A stretch of DNA of 13,798 nucleotides from Anaerobutyricum faecale (GCA_019119645.1 DWWR01000032.1:1-13798), one strand, 5' to 3'; positions 1 through 7,540 are shown, counted from the first letter of the stretch. The notes: generated from the sequence alone by a model not told the origin. Numbers and translations are program-made.

Positions 1-791
1 GATGCCCCTGCAGTAATACCGAGTATCCCGATATTATGAAAATCCTCCATATTCAAATCATTTTTTGTTTGTATATAAAAAGTATTACTACATTCTTTTT
101 TACTTATCTCAAAAAGTTTTTGAGTGTTCGAACTGTGTCTGCCGCCGATGACGATCATCGCGTCGGAACGCATAGCCAGTTCTCTGGTCTCCTTCTGCCG
201 CTCCTCCGTGGCATTACAAATCGTATTAAAAACATTTATATCATAACCCTTTTCTGAGATAATTTCAACTAGATATTGAAACTTATTGTAGTTAAATGTC
301 GTCTGTGATACAATAGATAGTTTTGTATCCGCATCAACTGCAATCGCTTCTGCCTGCTCCCGATTCTCAATGACAATCGGCCTGATATGGCACCAGCCCA
401 TGATCCCTTCCACTTCCGGATGATGGTTGTTGCCCACAATAATAACTACTCTGCCTTCCCTGCTCTCTCTCTCCACAATCCGGTGAATCTTCCGGACAAA
501 AGGACAGGTTGCATCGACCAGATCGAGACCTGCTTCTGCAATCTCATCGTAAATCGCCTTAGGTACTCCATGGGAACGGATGATGATGGTTCCTTCTCCT
601 AAGGAACGAAACTCCCTGCTGTCGTAGATAACTCCGACTCCCTGCCTCTCAAGGTCAGCCACAACTTCATCGTTGTGAATGATGGGGCCATAAGTATAAA
701 CATTCTTCTTTCCAGATTCTTTATAAACTGTATCGACAGCTCTTCGAACCCCAAAACAAAAGCCAGCAGACTTTGCTATATTGATTTCCAT
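1..791 (-). CDS. ispH: 4-hydroxy-3-methylbut-2-enyl diphosphate reductase, C-terminus cut off by the window edge
   Basis: IspH carries out the last step of the MEP isoprenoid pathway: a [4Fe-4S] enzyme reduces HMBPP to IPP and DMAPP in the cytosol. I translated 263 codons by hand. The three cluster cysteines are C12 (in FCFGV), C96 (in DATCPF) and C192 (in ICNATEE). H74, H124 and E126 (in NNHHPEVEG) also sit where the family's diphosphate-binding and catalytic residues lie. The start is ATG at 791 with GGAG six bases upstream, inside the end of cmk. Only three bases separate the cmk stop from this ATG, so the two are probably co-translated. The frame is open to the edge after LGITAGAS; I estimate that some 20-25 residues of the reductase are missing. 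In many Clostridia IspH is fused to ribosomal-protein-S1 domains; the missing end decides whether that is so here. Identity is secure. Confidence 0.95.
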   Translation of the reverse strand, partial: MEINIAKSAGFCFGVRRAVDTVYKESGKKNVYTYGPIIHNDEVVADLERQGVGVIYDSREFRSLGEGTIIIRSHGVPKAIYDEIAEAGLDLVDATCPFVRKIHRIVERESREGRVVIIVGNNHHPEVEGIMGWCHIRPIVIENREQAEAIAVDADTKLSIVSQTTFNYNKFQYLVEIISEKGYDINVFNTICNATEERQKETRELAMRSDAMIVIGGRHSSNTQKLFEISKKECSNTFYIQTKNDLNMEDFHNIGILGITAGA

Positions 792-794
792 TCT

Positions 795-1472
795 TTACTC
801 CGGCAAAATTATTTTATTATATTCGGCAATCACCGTGTCGACCACCTCGTCGATGGACATGTCTGAGGAATCCACCAGCACGGCGTCGTCCGCCTTCTTA
901 AGCGGGGCAATCTCCCGGTTCATATCCTGCTTGTCCCTCTCTATGATATCTTTCTCTATCTGAGACAGATCACAATCTGTCCCCTTCGCCCGCAGCTCAT
1001 CGTAGCGTCTCTTCGCCCGGACAGCCGGCGAGGCGGTGAGATAAATCTTGAGGGATGCATCCGGAAGCACGTTGGTCCCGATATCTCTGCCATCCATCAA
1101 AATGCTGGATGTGAGGGCCATATTCCTCTGCAGATCAAGCAGAGCAGCTCTCACGGCAGGAATCGCCGCTGTAAGGGATGCCATCTTGCCAACCTCTTCT
1201 GTGCGGATAAACGGTGTCACATTCTCACCATTCAGAAAAACCTGCTGCTTCCCTTCCTCGTCATACCCGAGACTCACCTGTATCTTCGGACACTCCGCGG
1301 AAATCTTCTCCGTGTCATGACCGTCAATCCCTTTTCGAAGAAAATAAAGGGCAATCGCCCGGTACATGGCGCCGGTATCCACATATATAAAATGAATCTT
1401 CTTCGCAATCTCTTTCGCAATGGTACTCTTCCCGGCACCTGCCGGACCATCAATCGCAATACTGTAATACAT
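795..1472 (-). CDS. cmk: Cytidylate kinase
   Basis: Cmk phosphorylates CMP and dCMP with ATP in the cytosol, for nucleotide recycling. The protein is 225 residues, the usual length. It opens with a P-loop, DGPAGAGKST (residues 8-17, Lys15 in the ATP site), followed by VDTGAMYRA (about 31-39), a Cmk signature that helps form the nucleotide site. The internal DGRDIGT and the lid-region RAKRRYDEL are also typical. Start: ATG at 1472 with AGGAGG eight bases upstream. The cmk-ispH order is common in Clostridia. An extended -10 promoter lies about 70 bases upstream, beyond a terminator-like hairpin, so cmk-ispH is probably separate from the flavoprotein gene upstream. Nothing in the reading frame looks damaged. 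Confidence 0.96.
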   Translation of the reverse strand: MYYSIAIDGPAGAGKSTIAKEIAKKIHFIYVDTGAMYRAIALYFLRKGIDGHDTEKISAECPKIQVSLGYDEEGKQQVFLNGENVTPFIRTEEVGKMASLTAAIPAVRAALLDLQRNMALTSSILMDGRDIGTNVLPDASLKIYLTASPAVRAKRRYDELRAKGTDCDLSQIEKDIIERDKQDMNREIAPLKKADDAVLVDSSDMSIDEVVDTVIAEYNKIILPE

Positions 1473-1542
1473 GGATACTGCCTCCTGTCTCTGGTATTCA
1501 TCTGTTCTATGTCTACTGACACAGCATTGCCTACACTAAACC

Positions 1543-1551
1543 ATTCTAACA
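1543..1551 (-). promoter_or_regulatory. Putative extended -10 promoter for cmk-ispH
   Basis: Read on the minus strand, TGTTAGAAT gives a TGn motif directly before TAGAAT (5 of 6 matches to the -10 consensus). The -35 region 17 bases upstream (TCCTTT) is poor, as is often tolerated with an extended -10. It lies just downstream of the hairpin at 1562-1596 and about 70 bases before the cmk start. Confidence 0.5.
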
Positions 1552-1561
1552 CAAACGAAAC

Positions 1562-1596
1562 AAAAAAGGAACCCCTTTTTTACGCAAAAAATTTCC
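1562..1596 (-). terminator. Putative terminator after the flavoprotein gene
   Basis: On the minus strand GGAA at 1596-1593 pairs with TTCC at 1571-1568, and a run of six T pairs with six A inside that stem; six T follow at 1567-1562. A smaller alternative hairpin pairs AAAAAAGG with CCTTTTTT. The stem is AT-rich and therefore weak, and it abuts the cmk promoter. It could equally serve the other strand. Confidence 0.4.
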
Positions 1597-1656
1597 TAAA
1601 ATATTCTGGCTGTCAATCAGTCTCCGGAAAACTGTTCGTCTTTTTCCCGTAAAACA

Positions 1657-2919
1657 TCAGGCGGAGTACCCTGCCGTATACCCGGTAGACCAGGCAATCT
1701 GCAGATTGAAGCCGCCCGTCACCGCGTCCACATCCAGAATTTCCCCGGCAAAGAAAACATGGTCCACCAGTTTGGATTCCATGGTCGTCGGTGAGACTTC
1801 CTTCACATTGACACCGCCTCTGGTAACAATGGCTTCCTCAAATCCACGCACGCCGGTGATGTGCATTTCCATGCCCTTCATGAGCTCTTCCATACGGCGA
1901 CGCTCTTTTTTGGTGATATCCCGCACCTTTTTGTCTTCCGGCACGCCGGCTTCCCGAAGGAAAACCGGAACCATCTTCCTCGGAAGCATTCTCTCGATCA
2001 CATTGGAAATGTTTTTGTTGCGATAAGTGTCAAACTCCCGCAGGTAACGTTTTTCCAGCTGTTCCATGGTAAGAGACGGCTTTAAGTCAAGCAGCAGCGT
2101 AAGCTGCCCGGCTTCCAGTGCCTTCTGATACTTTCCAAGGCAGGTGCTGGCTGTCAGCACCAGAGGACCGCTGACACCAAAATGAGTAAACAAAAACTCC
2201 CCGAACCCCTCGTAGATGACTTTTTTTCCGTTTTTAACCCGGATGGAGATATTTTTGAGCGTAAGTCCCATGAGATCTCTGCACCACGTTTCTTTCATAA
2301 TAAAAGGAACCAGGGACGGGTACACCGGCCGGATACTGTGTCCCAGCTCCCTGGCCAGACGGTATCCGTCCCCGTCAGAGCCTGTGGAAGTATAGGAACA
2401 TCCGCCGGTGGCAATGATGAGGGAATCTCCCTGAATCACCCTGCCGTCCGAAAGCTGTACACCGGAAAAGGAACGGTTCTTCTCACCGGACACCCCTTCA
2501 TGATCATGCAGCAGAATTTTCTCCACCTTTGCATGATAAAGAATCTCCACGTGATTCCGGTCACAGAGCCTTTTTAACGTTCCGATCACATCCGAAGAAT
2601 GGTCGGACTGCGGAAATACCCTCTGTCCCCTCTCCACTTTAGTCTTAAGCCCCGCATCATTCAAGAGTCTGACCACATCGTGGTTATTAAAACGGGAAAA
2701 GGAGCTGTAAAGAAACCGGGAATTGGTGGCCACATGGTTTAAAAACTCATCGGGATCACAGGCGCTGGTAATATTACAGCGTCCTTTGCCGGTGATAAAC
2801 AGTTTTTTTCCCAGTTTTTCATTTTTTTCTAAAAGAAGGACTTTTTTTCCTTCTTTTGAGGCAGAAATGGCAGCCATCATACCGGCTGCCCCTCCGCCGA
2901 TGATAATCACTTTTCTCAT
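1657..2919 (-). CDS. HI0933/BaiN-type NAD(P)/FAD-dependent oxidoreductase
   Basis: This is a 420-residue soluble flavoprotein. An N-terminal dinucleotide-binding motif IIIGGGAAGMMAA (residues 5-17) is followed by LLLEKNEKLGKKLFITGKG and GRCNITS, the hallmark of the HI0933-like family. A second FAD contact, IIATGGCSYTSTGSDG, lies in the middle. The C-terminal block GEILDVDAVTGGFNLQIAWS is highly characteristic. The physiological substrate is unknown for most members; in Clostridium scindens the related BaiN was implicated in bile-acid 7-dehydroxylation, but nothing here shows that activity, so I give no symbol. Start: ATG at 2919. The only clear SD, AGGAG, lies 12 bases upstream inside the regulator gene, whose stop is two bases away, suggesting translational coupling. 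Co-transcription with an RpiR-type regulator may hint at sugar-responsive expression; that is inference. Confidence 0.9.
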   Translation of the reverse strand: MRKVIIIGGGAAGMMAAISASKEGKKVLLLEKNEKLGKKLFITGKGRCNITSACDPDEFLNHVATNSRFLYSSFSRFNNHDVVRLLNDAGLKTKVERGQRVFPQSDHSSDVIGTLKRLCDRNHVEILYHAKVEKILLHDHEGVSGEKNRSFSGVQLSDGRVIQGDSLIIATGGCSYTSTGSDGDGYRLARELGHSIRPVYPSLVPFIMKETWCRDLMGLTLKNISIRVKNGKKVIYEGFGEFLFTHFGVSGPLVLTASTCLGKYQKALEAGQLTLLLDLKPSLTMEQLEKRYLREFDTYRNKNISNVIERMLPRKMVPVFLREAGVPEDKKVRDITKKERRRMEELMKGMEMHITGVRGFEEAIVTRGGVNVKEVSPTTMESKLVDHVFFAGEILDVDAVTGGFNLQIAWSTGYTAGYSA

Positions 2920-2921
2920 AT

Positions 2922-3800
2922 TCAGTCGGCGCTCCTGTTATATACATCGTATTCATTCCATATCTCTTCCAGAGCCATGAGACGCTTCTCCACATCATCC
3001 TTCCGCAGAAGAGCGATGGCAGTCACCAGCGCATTGACCACACTCAGCGCACAGACCAGAGAATCCACGATGGTCATCACATCACTCTTGGCAAAGAGGC
3101 TGCAGTCAGCGAATTCCACGATCGGCGACTGCGCGTTATCCGTGAGAGCGATGGTCTTTGCCCCGTGGTCTTTGGCAAACTGTAAAGCTACCATAGTTCT
3201 CTTGGAATACCTTGGAAACGTGATGCCGATCATCACATCATTCGGCTGCATATTATAAATCTGCTCCAGGGTTTCCGAAGTGCTGTTGGCATCCACCACG
3301 ATCACGTTGTCAAAAAGCATCTTAAAATAGTAGCCCATGAGACCAGCCAGGTGGGCCGCACTTCTTGTTCCCAATATATATAATCTTCGGCCCTCGTTGA
3401 TAAACTTGACAGCCTTGTTGAATTCTTCTTCATCAATTCCGTTCTGCATGGTATCCCGCAGACGTTCACAGTCCGTAGACAAAATGCTTTTCAGCACGCC
3501 CTTTTCCTGATACCGTTTGGAAGACAGGGACATCCTCTGTATGGAATTGGAGTTGGTTTTTACGATTACCTGGATCGCTTTCTGAAGTTCCGGATAACCG
3601 TCATAATCCAGCTGATAGGCAAAGCGGACCACCGTGGATTCGCTGACGCCCGCCTCTTTTCCCAGCTTGGAAGCGGTCAGATATGCCGCTGTATCAAAAT
3701 TATCGGTAATATACTGTGCCAGACGCTTCTGTCCCTTACTGAAGCTTGCTGACTTATTTTCAATTCGCTGTAATAAATTCAAATGTTCCAAATCTAACAA
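2922..3800 (-). CDS. MurR/RpiR family transcriptional regulator
   Basis: The 292-residue protein has the two-domain RpiR layout. Residues about 1-80 are an HTH_6 DNA-binding domain with the signature ASKLGKEAGVSESTVVRFA; residues about 125-260 form a SIS phosphosugar-binding domain (YILGTRSAAHLAGLMGYYF, VIVVDAN, MIGITFPRYSKRTMVAL). Family members bind DNA as dimers and respond to sugar phosphates such as N-acetylmuramate-6-P. No sugar-catabolic gene is adjacent; the partner is the flavoprotein two bases downstream. The start is uncertain: there is no ATG, and a TTG at 3800 follows AGGTGGA very closely while a second in-frame TTG lies at 3791. I keep 3800 because the AGG core is four bases away, against 13 for the other. 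The target operon and ligand cannot be told from this window. Confidence 0.9.
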   Translation of the reverse strand: MLDLEHLNLLQRIENKSASFSKGQKRLAQYITDNFDTAAYLTASKLGKEAGVSESTVVRFAYQLDYDGYPELQKAIQVIVKTNSNSIQRMSLSSKRYQEKGVLKSILSTDCERLRDTMQNGIDEEEFNKAVKFINEGRRLYILGTRSAAHLAGLMGYYFKMLFDNVIVVDANSTSETLEQIYNMQPNDVMIGITFPRYSKRTMVALQFAKDHGAKTIALTDNAQSPIVEFADCSLFAKSDVMTIVDSLVCALSVVNALVTAIALLRKDDVEKRLMALEEIWNEYDVYNRSAD

Positions 3801-3831
3801 TCCACCTATTCTGTATACTTTATCTCTGTAT

Positions 3832-3867
3832 CACAAAGAAATCCCCGTGCGGAAGTACCGCACAGGG
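3832..3867 (-). terminator. Putative intrinsic terminator after apt
   Basis: On the minus strand CCCTGTGCGG (3867-3858) pairs with CCGCACGGGG (3852-3843) around a five-base loop: ten pairs including one G-U. It is followed by ATTTCTTTGTG, a U-rich but interrupted tail. It lies about 50 bases past the apt stop and before the regulator start. Strong stem, mediocre tail. Confidence 0.6.
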
Positions 3868-3900
3868 AAACGCCGTTCCCGCCGGCGGTCGTCCGCCGGC
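3865..3900 (-). repeat. Two further GC-rich hairpins between apt and the regulator
   Basis: GCCGGCGG/CCGCCGGC with a four-base loop (3881-3900) forms a perfect eight-pair stem on either strand. Next to it GGGAA/TTCCC (3865-3869 with 3776+100 = 3876-3880) forms a small stem that shares three bases with the terminator stem at 3843-3867, so those two cannot form together. The purpose is unknown; it may be RNA 3' protection or an attenuator-like switch. Confidence 0.5.
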
Positions 3901-3918
3901 AGAAACAGCACGCTTTTA

Positions 3919-4443
3919 TTATTTACCCGGATACACTATGACAGAATCCACATCGTAGCCTTCCAGCTCTTTTCTTCCTTCCAGGCCGGCCAGTTCCATC
4001 AAAAACAGCACCTTGACAACCTTTCCTCCCAGCCGCTCGATCATCTTGATGGCAGCAGCGGCCGTTCCTCCTGTTGCCAGCAGATCGTCCACCAGAACTA
4101 CTCTCTGGCCCGGGAAGATGGCATCCTTGTGCATCTCGATGGTTTCCGTACCGTACTCCAGGTCATATTCTTCACTGATGGTCTCCCGCGGAAGCTTTCC
4201 TTTCTTCCGGATCGGAACAAATCCCTTGCTCTTATTATAGGCAAGAGGCATGCCGAACAAAAATCCTCTGGCTTCTGCTCCGGCAACCACATCAAACTCC
4301 GTCCCTTCGAGACGTTTCATCAATTCATGGATACTCAGTTTCAATCCTTCCGGATCCTGCAGGACCGAAGTCACATCCCGGAAAATAATTCCCGGTTTCG
4401 GAAAATCCGGAATACTTTTGACATAATCTTCAAGCTTTCTCAC
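3919..4443 (-). CDS. apt: Adenine phosphoribosyltransferase
   Basis: Apt salvages adenine: adenine + PRPP gives AMP + PPi in the cytosol. The PRPP-binding loop VVLVDDLLATGGTAAAA (about residues 115-131) is complete with its two acidic residues. The N-terminal LEDYVKSIPDFPKPGIIFRD and the AGAEARGFLFG and PIRKKGKLP segments are typical of the family. I place the start at GTG 4443 (MRKLEDY, 174 residues), because AAAGGG lies eight bases upstream and the family usually begins here. A GTG at 4452 would add three residues but has no room for a ribosome-binding site. The 138-base gap upstream holds an extended -10 promoter and a long hairpin, so apt can probably be expressed apart from recJ and the HAD gene. 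A short out-of-frame reading frame overlaps this start (see findings). Confidence 0.95.
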   Translation of the reverse strand: MRKLEDYVKSIPDFPKPGIIFRDVTSVLQDPEGLKLSIHELMKRLEGTEFDVVAGAEARGFLFGMPLAYNKSKGFVPIRKKGKLPRETISEEYDLEYGTETIEMHKDAIFPGQRVVLVDDLLATGGTAAAAIKMIERLGGKVVKVLFLMELAGLEGRKELEGYDVDSVIVYPGK

Positions 4444-4462
4444 TCTGCCCACCCTTTCTCTC

Positions 4463-4519
4463 TAACATAATGTATTTCTCCTTCAGGGACACAGCCCTGC
4501 TGCAGGAGTTCTTATGTTA
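4463..4519 (-). promoter_or_regulatory. Leader hairpin upstream of apt
   Basis: Three nested paired segments form one long imperfect stem: TAACATAA/TTATGTTA (4512-4519 with 4463-4470), CTCC/GGAG (4505-4508 with 4478-4481) and CAGGG/CCCTG (4495-4499 with 4484-4488), closing on a six-base loop. It lies between the promoter and the apt start. The stem contains a good SD sequence, AAGGAG. It has no U-tract, so it is not a plain terminator, and it does not match the purine riboswitch core I know. Confidence 0.6.
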
Positions 4520-4531
4520 AACTGCGTTTTT

Positions 4532-4540
4532 ATTATAACA
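4532..4540 (-). promoter_or_regulatory. Putative extended -10 promoter for apt
   Basis: The minus strand reads TGTTATAAT: a TGn motif and a perfect TATAAT. The -35 position is T-rich without a clear hexamer. Transcription would begin near 4525, just before the leader hairpin. Confidence 0.6.
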
Positions 4541-4590
4541 GAAATGCCATCGAAAAAACAGAAAAAACGGCAAATCCTTATAGAAATCTT

Positions 4591-5460
4591 TTATTTAACC
4601 GGTTCTTTTAACTTAAGATCACAGAACAATTCAATAGCCCGGGCCACACCTTCCTCATCGTTGGTGGCGGTAATATAATCGGCGGCTTCTTTTACACTCT
4701 CTTCTCCATTCTCCATGGCAATGCCCACACCGGCCTCCCGGACCATTTCCAGATCATTATTGCCATCACCGCAGGCCATGATCTCATTCATAGGAATACC
4801 CAAAATCCTTCCGAGATTCAAAAGAGCATCTCCCTTATTACAGGTGCAGTGATTAATCTCCAGGTTATTGCTCAGGGAACAGGTGACCGCCAAATCCGGA
4901 AGCTGTGAGAGTTCCCGGAACGCTTTCTGTCTGTTTTCCTCATCCTTAAAAAACATGTTGATCTTCTCCACCGGCACTTTATGTTCTCTCACCCAGCCGC
5001 GCAGGTCATCAATTCTTGTCCTTGATTTTTTTACCATAGGCTGCAGATAATGCTCAATACCGAAGGCATCCAGATCATCATAGAACCGTCCCTCGCACCA
5101 GCCGTTGCCCATGGCATAGGCATCATAAAAGGTGTCGTATTCCTCCAGCAGATCAAAAATCTCCAGCGCTCTCTCCCAGCCTATACCGTTGGTGTAGACT
5201 GCCTTTCCTGTGGCCAGTTCCACCACAGCTGCACCGTTTGATGAGATTACATAGCGGACTCCCTCAATATCCGTCAGTTCTTTCGGAATTCCCGACCAGA
5301 CTCTTCCCGTCGCCGGAAGCACCTCGATTCCCTGACGGATACATGCCTCCAGCACCTCTTTTGTGTGGGGCGTCAGTCTCTTATCTGTCGTCAGAGTAGT
5401 CCCGTCCAGATCAAGCCCGATCAGACGGATCTTCTTTTTCTCTATTTTCTTTACTGTCAT
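4591..5460 (-). CDS. Cof-type HAD-superfamily (IIB) phosphatase
   Basis: A 289-residue cytosolic hydrolase with all HAD motifs. Motif I is GLDLDGT (nucleophile Asp17, acid/base Asp19); motif II is LPATGR (about 48-53); the motif III lysine is K209 in CNKG; motif IV is GDGNNDLEM (231-239). The large insert between motifs II and III is the Cof/C2B cap. Such enzymes dephosphorylate sugar phosphates, flavin mononucleotide or pyridoxal phosphate, and sequence alone does not give the substrate. The start is ATG at 5460 with GAGG eight bases upstream. It follows recJ by 41 bases with no terminator between, so it is likely in the recJ transcript. Its place between recJ and apt offers no functional clue. 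Confidence 0.92.
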   Translation of the reverse strand: MTVKKIEKKKIRLIGLDLDGTTLTTDKRLTPHTKEVLEACIRQGIEVLPATGRVWSGIPKELTDIEGVRYVISSNGAAVVELATGKAVYTNGIGWERALEIFDLLEEYDTFYDAYAMGNGWCEGRFYDDLDAFGIEHYLQPMVKKSRTRIDDLRGWVREHKVPVEKINMFFKDEENRQKAFRELSQLPDLAVTCSLSNNLEINHCTCNKGDALLNLGRILGIPMNEIMACGDGNNDLEMVREAGVGIAMENGEESVKEAADYITATNDEEGVARAIELFCDLKLKEPVK

Positions 5461-5501
5461 TGACCATCCCTCATTTACTTTCTTCTTTGTCTTTTATGAT
5501 T

Positions 5502-7325
5502 TTATCTTCTATGTTCGGCATACGTACCCGTATTTTTTGTCTGTTTCTGACTGCTTCCGCAGTTGAAACGATAATTCTTCACCACAATCTGCATGGTCTT
5601 TTGTCCTCTCCATTCATTGATTTCCGGATAGTACGTGCAGTCCATGCGGATAACGGAAGGCAGACCTTTTTTGAGGCGCTCCGTTTCCTCTTTGCCGCAG
5701 CATTCTTCCATATCCTGAAAAAAATGGGCGGTATCGCCAAAATAAATGGCATCCATGCTGTATCCTTCCTCGTCCCGCAGAAACATTTTCAAACACCGTC
5801 CCGTATTTCCGAGAATCCGGGTTCCCGTAATGTAAAATCCTTTCTGGGCAAACAGCGGTTTCTGATTCCCATTTCCAAAAGGCTCCAGCAGATCAAGCTC
5901 CGATAAAAACTCTTCTGACAGCCACGAAACCGGAAGGGCAATATCAATATGTACCTTTTTGACAAAATCCTCTTCCGTAAGCTTTGCGTTGGCATTGAGC
6001 CTCTCTCTGAGTTCCGGAAGCCTGTCCTCTTCCATGGAAAGCCCCGCCGCCATAGGATGACCGCCAAACTTGGTAAAGCAGTCCTTCACTTTCACCATCT
6101 CGTTATACATGTGATAGGTCTCTATGGAACGGCCGGATCCTTTCAGTCCTTCCTTCGTCCGGGTAATGACGAAGACCGGTTTATTATAGCACTCTCTGAT
6201 TCTTCCTGCAATAATTCCTGCAATACTTTCATGACAATCCGGCAAAAAAGCCACCAGAACCTTATCATGGATATACCCGGTGGACTCCAGATACGCATGG
6301 GCATCCTCCTCCCCTTTCCGGGTCATCTCTTTTCTTTCGGCATTGAGTTCCAGCAGCTCCTCCGCCATATCTCTGCAGCGGGATATATCGGTGCAAAGCA
6401 GTAAATCCAGGGCTTTTTTCGCTGTTGTAAGTCTGCCTGAAGCATTGATGCAGGGTCCCAGAACAAAGCCCAGGTGATAAGCCGTCAGTTTTTTCTCCTC
6501 CAGATGATTGGCGGCAATGAGTGCCCGAAGTCCGGGAATCCTTGTATGATTCATCCGTCGCAGGCCCTCTTTTACAAGAATCCTATTCTCATCCTGCAAA
6601 ATCATCACATCACAGACCGTTGCCATGGCTGTGATCTCCAGGAATTCTTCTGTCTCCCGCCGGTCAACTCCAAAGGCATCATACAAAAGCTGTATAAATT
6701 TATAGACGACCACCGCCCCGCAGATATTTTTAAAAGGGTACGGGCAGTCCGCCTGCTTTGGATTGATCACCGCAGATGCCTCCGGAAGAATCTCCCGGCG
6801 GACGCCATCCTCTTCTGTAAACGGAACGTCATGGTGATCCGTCACCACAAAGGTCATTCCCAGGCTGTTGCCGTAAGCAATCTGCGGCGCAGCGGCAATC
6901 CCGTTATCACAGGTGATCACCGTATCGACACCATCTTCATACGCCTGATCAATGAGATGTTCATTGATGCCGTAACCATCGGCAATCCGGTCAGGAATCC
7001 GGTAATCCACCTGAGCGCCGCATCTGGAAAGTCCTTTATACAAAATATAGTTGGAAGATACGCCGTCCACATCGTAGTCAGAGATAATGCGGATTCTTTT
7101 CCCCTCTGTAATTTTTTTCTTTATGATCGCAACGCCTTTTTCGGCATCCTTAAGCAGCGAAGGATCATACAGATCCTCCAGAGAACCATAAAGATACCGC
7201 TGCATCTCTTCCTCTGTGGTCAGATCCCGGTTCCGCATGAGTCTCGCCAGCACCGGACTGATGTGAAACCTTCTGGCGATTCCGTTAAAATCCGCCCTCT
7301 TGGCGGAAATAAACCACTGCTCCAC
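5502..7325 (-). CDS. recJ: Single-stranded-DNA-specific exonuclease RecJ
   Basis: RecJ degrades single-stranded DNA 5' to 3' in recombination, mismatch and base-excision repair. With the start chosen here it has 607 residues. The DHH phosphoesterase motifs are present: ISDYDVDG (Asp83, Asp85, Asp87), VITCDNG (about 136-142) and VTDHHD (Asp163, His164, His165). The DHHA1 domain carries GSGRSI and FGGHPMAAG; a C-terminal OB-like region follows. The longest open frame runs 71 codons further (to 7538), but I reject that. A GTG at 7325 has GGGAGG six bases upstream, the protein then begins MEQWF as I expect for clostridial RecJ, and the extension is GC-rich, repetitive and covers the terminator downstream of secDF. 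The HAD gene follows 41 bases later in the same direction. Confidence 0.95.
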   Translation of the reverse strand: MEQWFISAKRADFNGIARRFHISPVLARLMRNRDLTTEEEMQRYLYGSLEDLYDPSLLKDAEKGVAIIKKKITEGKRIRIISDYDVDGVSSNYILYKGLSRCGAQVDYRIPDRIADGYGINEHLIDQAYEDGVDTVITCDNGIAAAPQIAYGNSLGMTFVVTDHHDVPFTEEDGVRREILPEASAVINPKQADCPYPFKNICGAVVVYKFIQLLYDAFGVDRRETEEFLEITAMATVCDVMILQDENRILVKEGLRRMNHTRIPGLRALIAANHLEEKKLTAYHLGFVLGPCINASGRLTTAKKALDLLLCTDISRCRDMAEELLELNAERKEMTRKGEEDAHAYLESTGYIHDKVLVAFLPDCHESIAGIIAGRIRECYNKPVFVITRTKEGLKGSGRSIETYHMYNEMVKVKDCFTKFGGHPMAAGLSMEEDRLPELRERLNANAKLTEEDFVKKVHIDIALPVSWLSEEFLSELDLLEPFGNGNQKPLFAQKGFYITGTRILGNTGRCLKMFLRDEEGYSMDAIYFGDTAHFFQDMEECCGKEETERLKKGLPSVIRMDCTYYPEINEWRGQKTMQIVVKNYRFNCGSSQKQTKNTGTYAEHRR

Positions 7326-7426
7326 CTGATTCCTCCCTTCTGTCATCCTTTGAAAAACTGTATCAGAAGACGATCTCCGCTGTAAGTCCTCTGTTGTAAA
7401 AACTTCGTCGAAATCTCTTCCAACAC

Positions 7427-7466
7427 AAAAAGAAGGAGGCGCCAAACCCACGGCGTTCTTTCCTCC
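7427..7466 (-). terminator. Terminator downstream of secDF
   Basis: On the minus strand GGAGG (7466-7462) and CGCC (7455-7452) pair with the adjoining GGCG (7443-7440) and CCTCC (7439-7435), leaving a six-base bulge; TTCTTTTTG follows. The 215-base gap from 7326 to 7540 otherwise holds the hairpin at 7488-7521 and the recJ ribosome-binding site; I see no convincing promoter for recJ in it. Confidence 0.6.
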
Positions 7467-7487
7467 CGGCTGCAGGTTCTCCATTTC

Positions 7488-7521
7488 CTGCCGCCCGGAA
7501 GAAGCCCGCCGCCCCCGGCAG
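7488..7521 (-). repeat. GC-rich hairpin just after secDF
   Basis: CTGCCG (7488-7493) pairs with CGGCAG (7516-7521) around a very GC-rich interior, 20 bases past the secDF stop. No T-run follows on the minus strand, so by itself it is more likely a 3'-end stabiliser than a terminator. Confidence 0.35.
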
Positions 7522-7540
7522 CCCCCTGAATGATACATTT

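Noticed and set aside
3634..4470. A 278-codon plus-strand frame across apt and the regulator
   Set aside because: It is antisense to two well-supported genes, crosses their hairpin region and has no recognisable domain or ribosome-binding site.
4463..4519. Purine riboswitch upstream of apt
   Set aside because: Context made it tempting, but the three-helix core and its conserved TATA and loop bases are absent; only one long stem is visible.
6474..7385. A 303-codon plus-strand frame opposite recJ
   Set aside because: It mirrors the coding pattern of recJ, whose catalytic motifs are intact on the other strand; no domain is recognisable.
7326..7540. A separate small GC-rich gene between secDF and recJ
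   Set aside because: The open frame there has no ribosome-binding site, is low in complexity and contains the secDF terminator.
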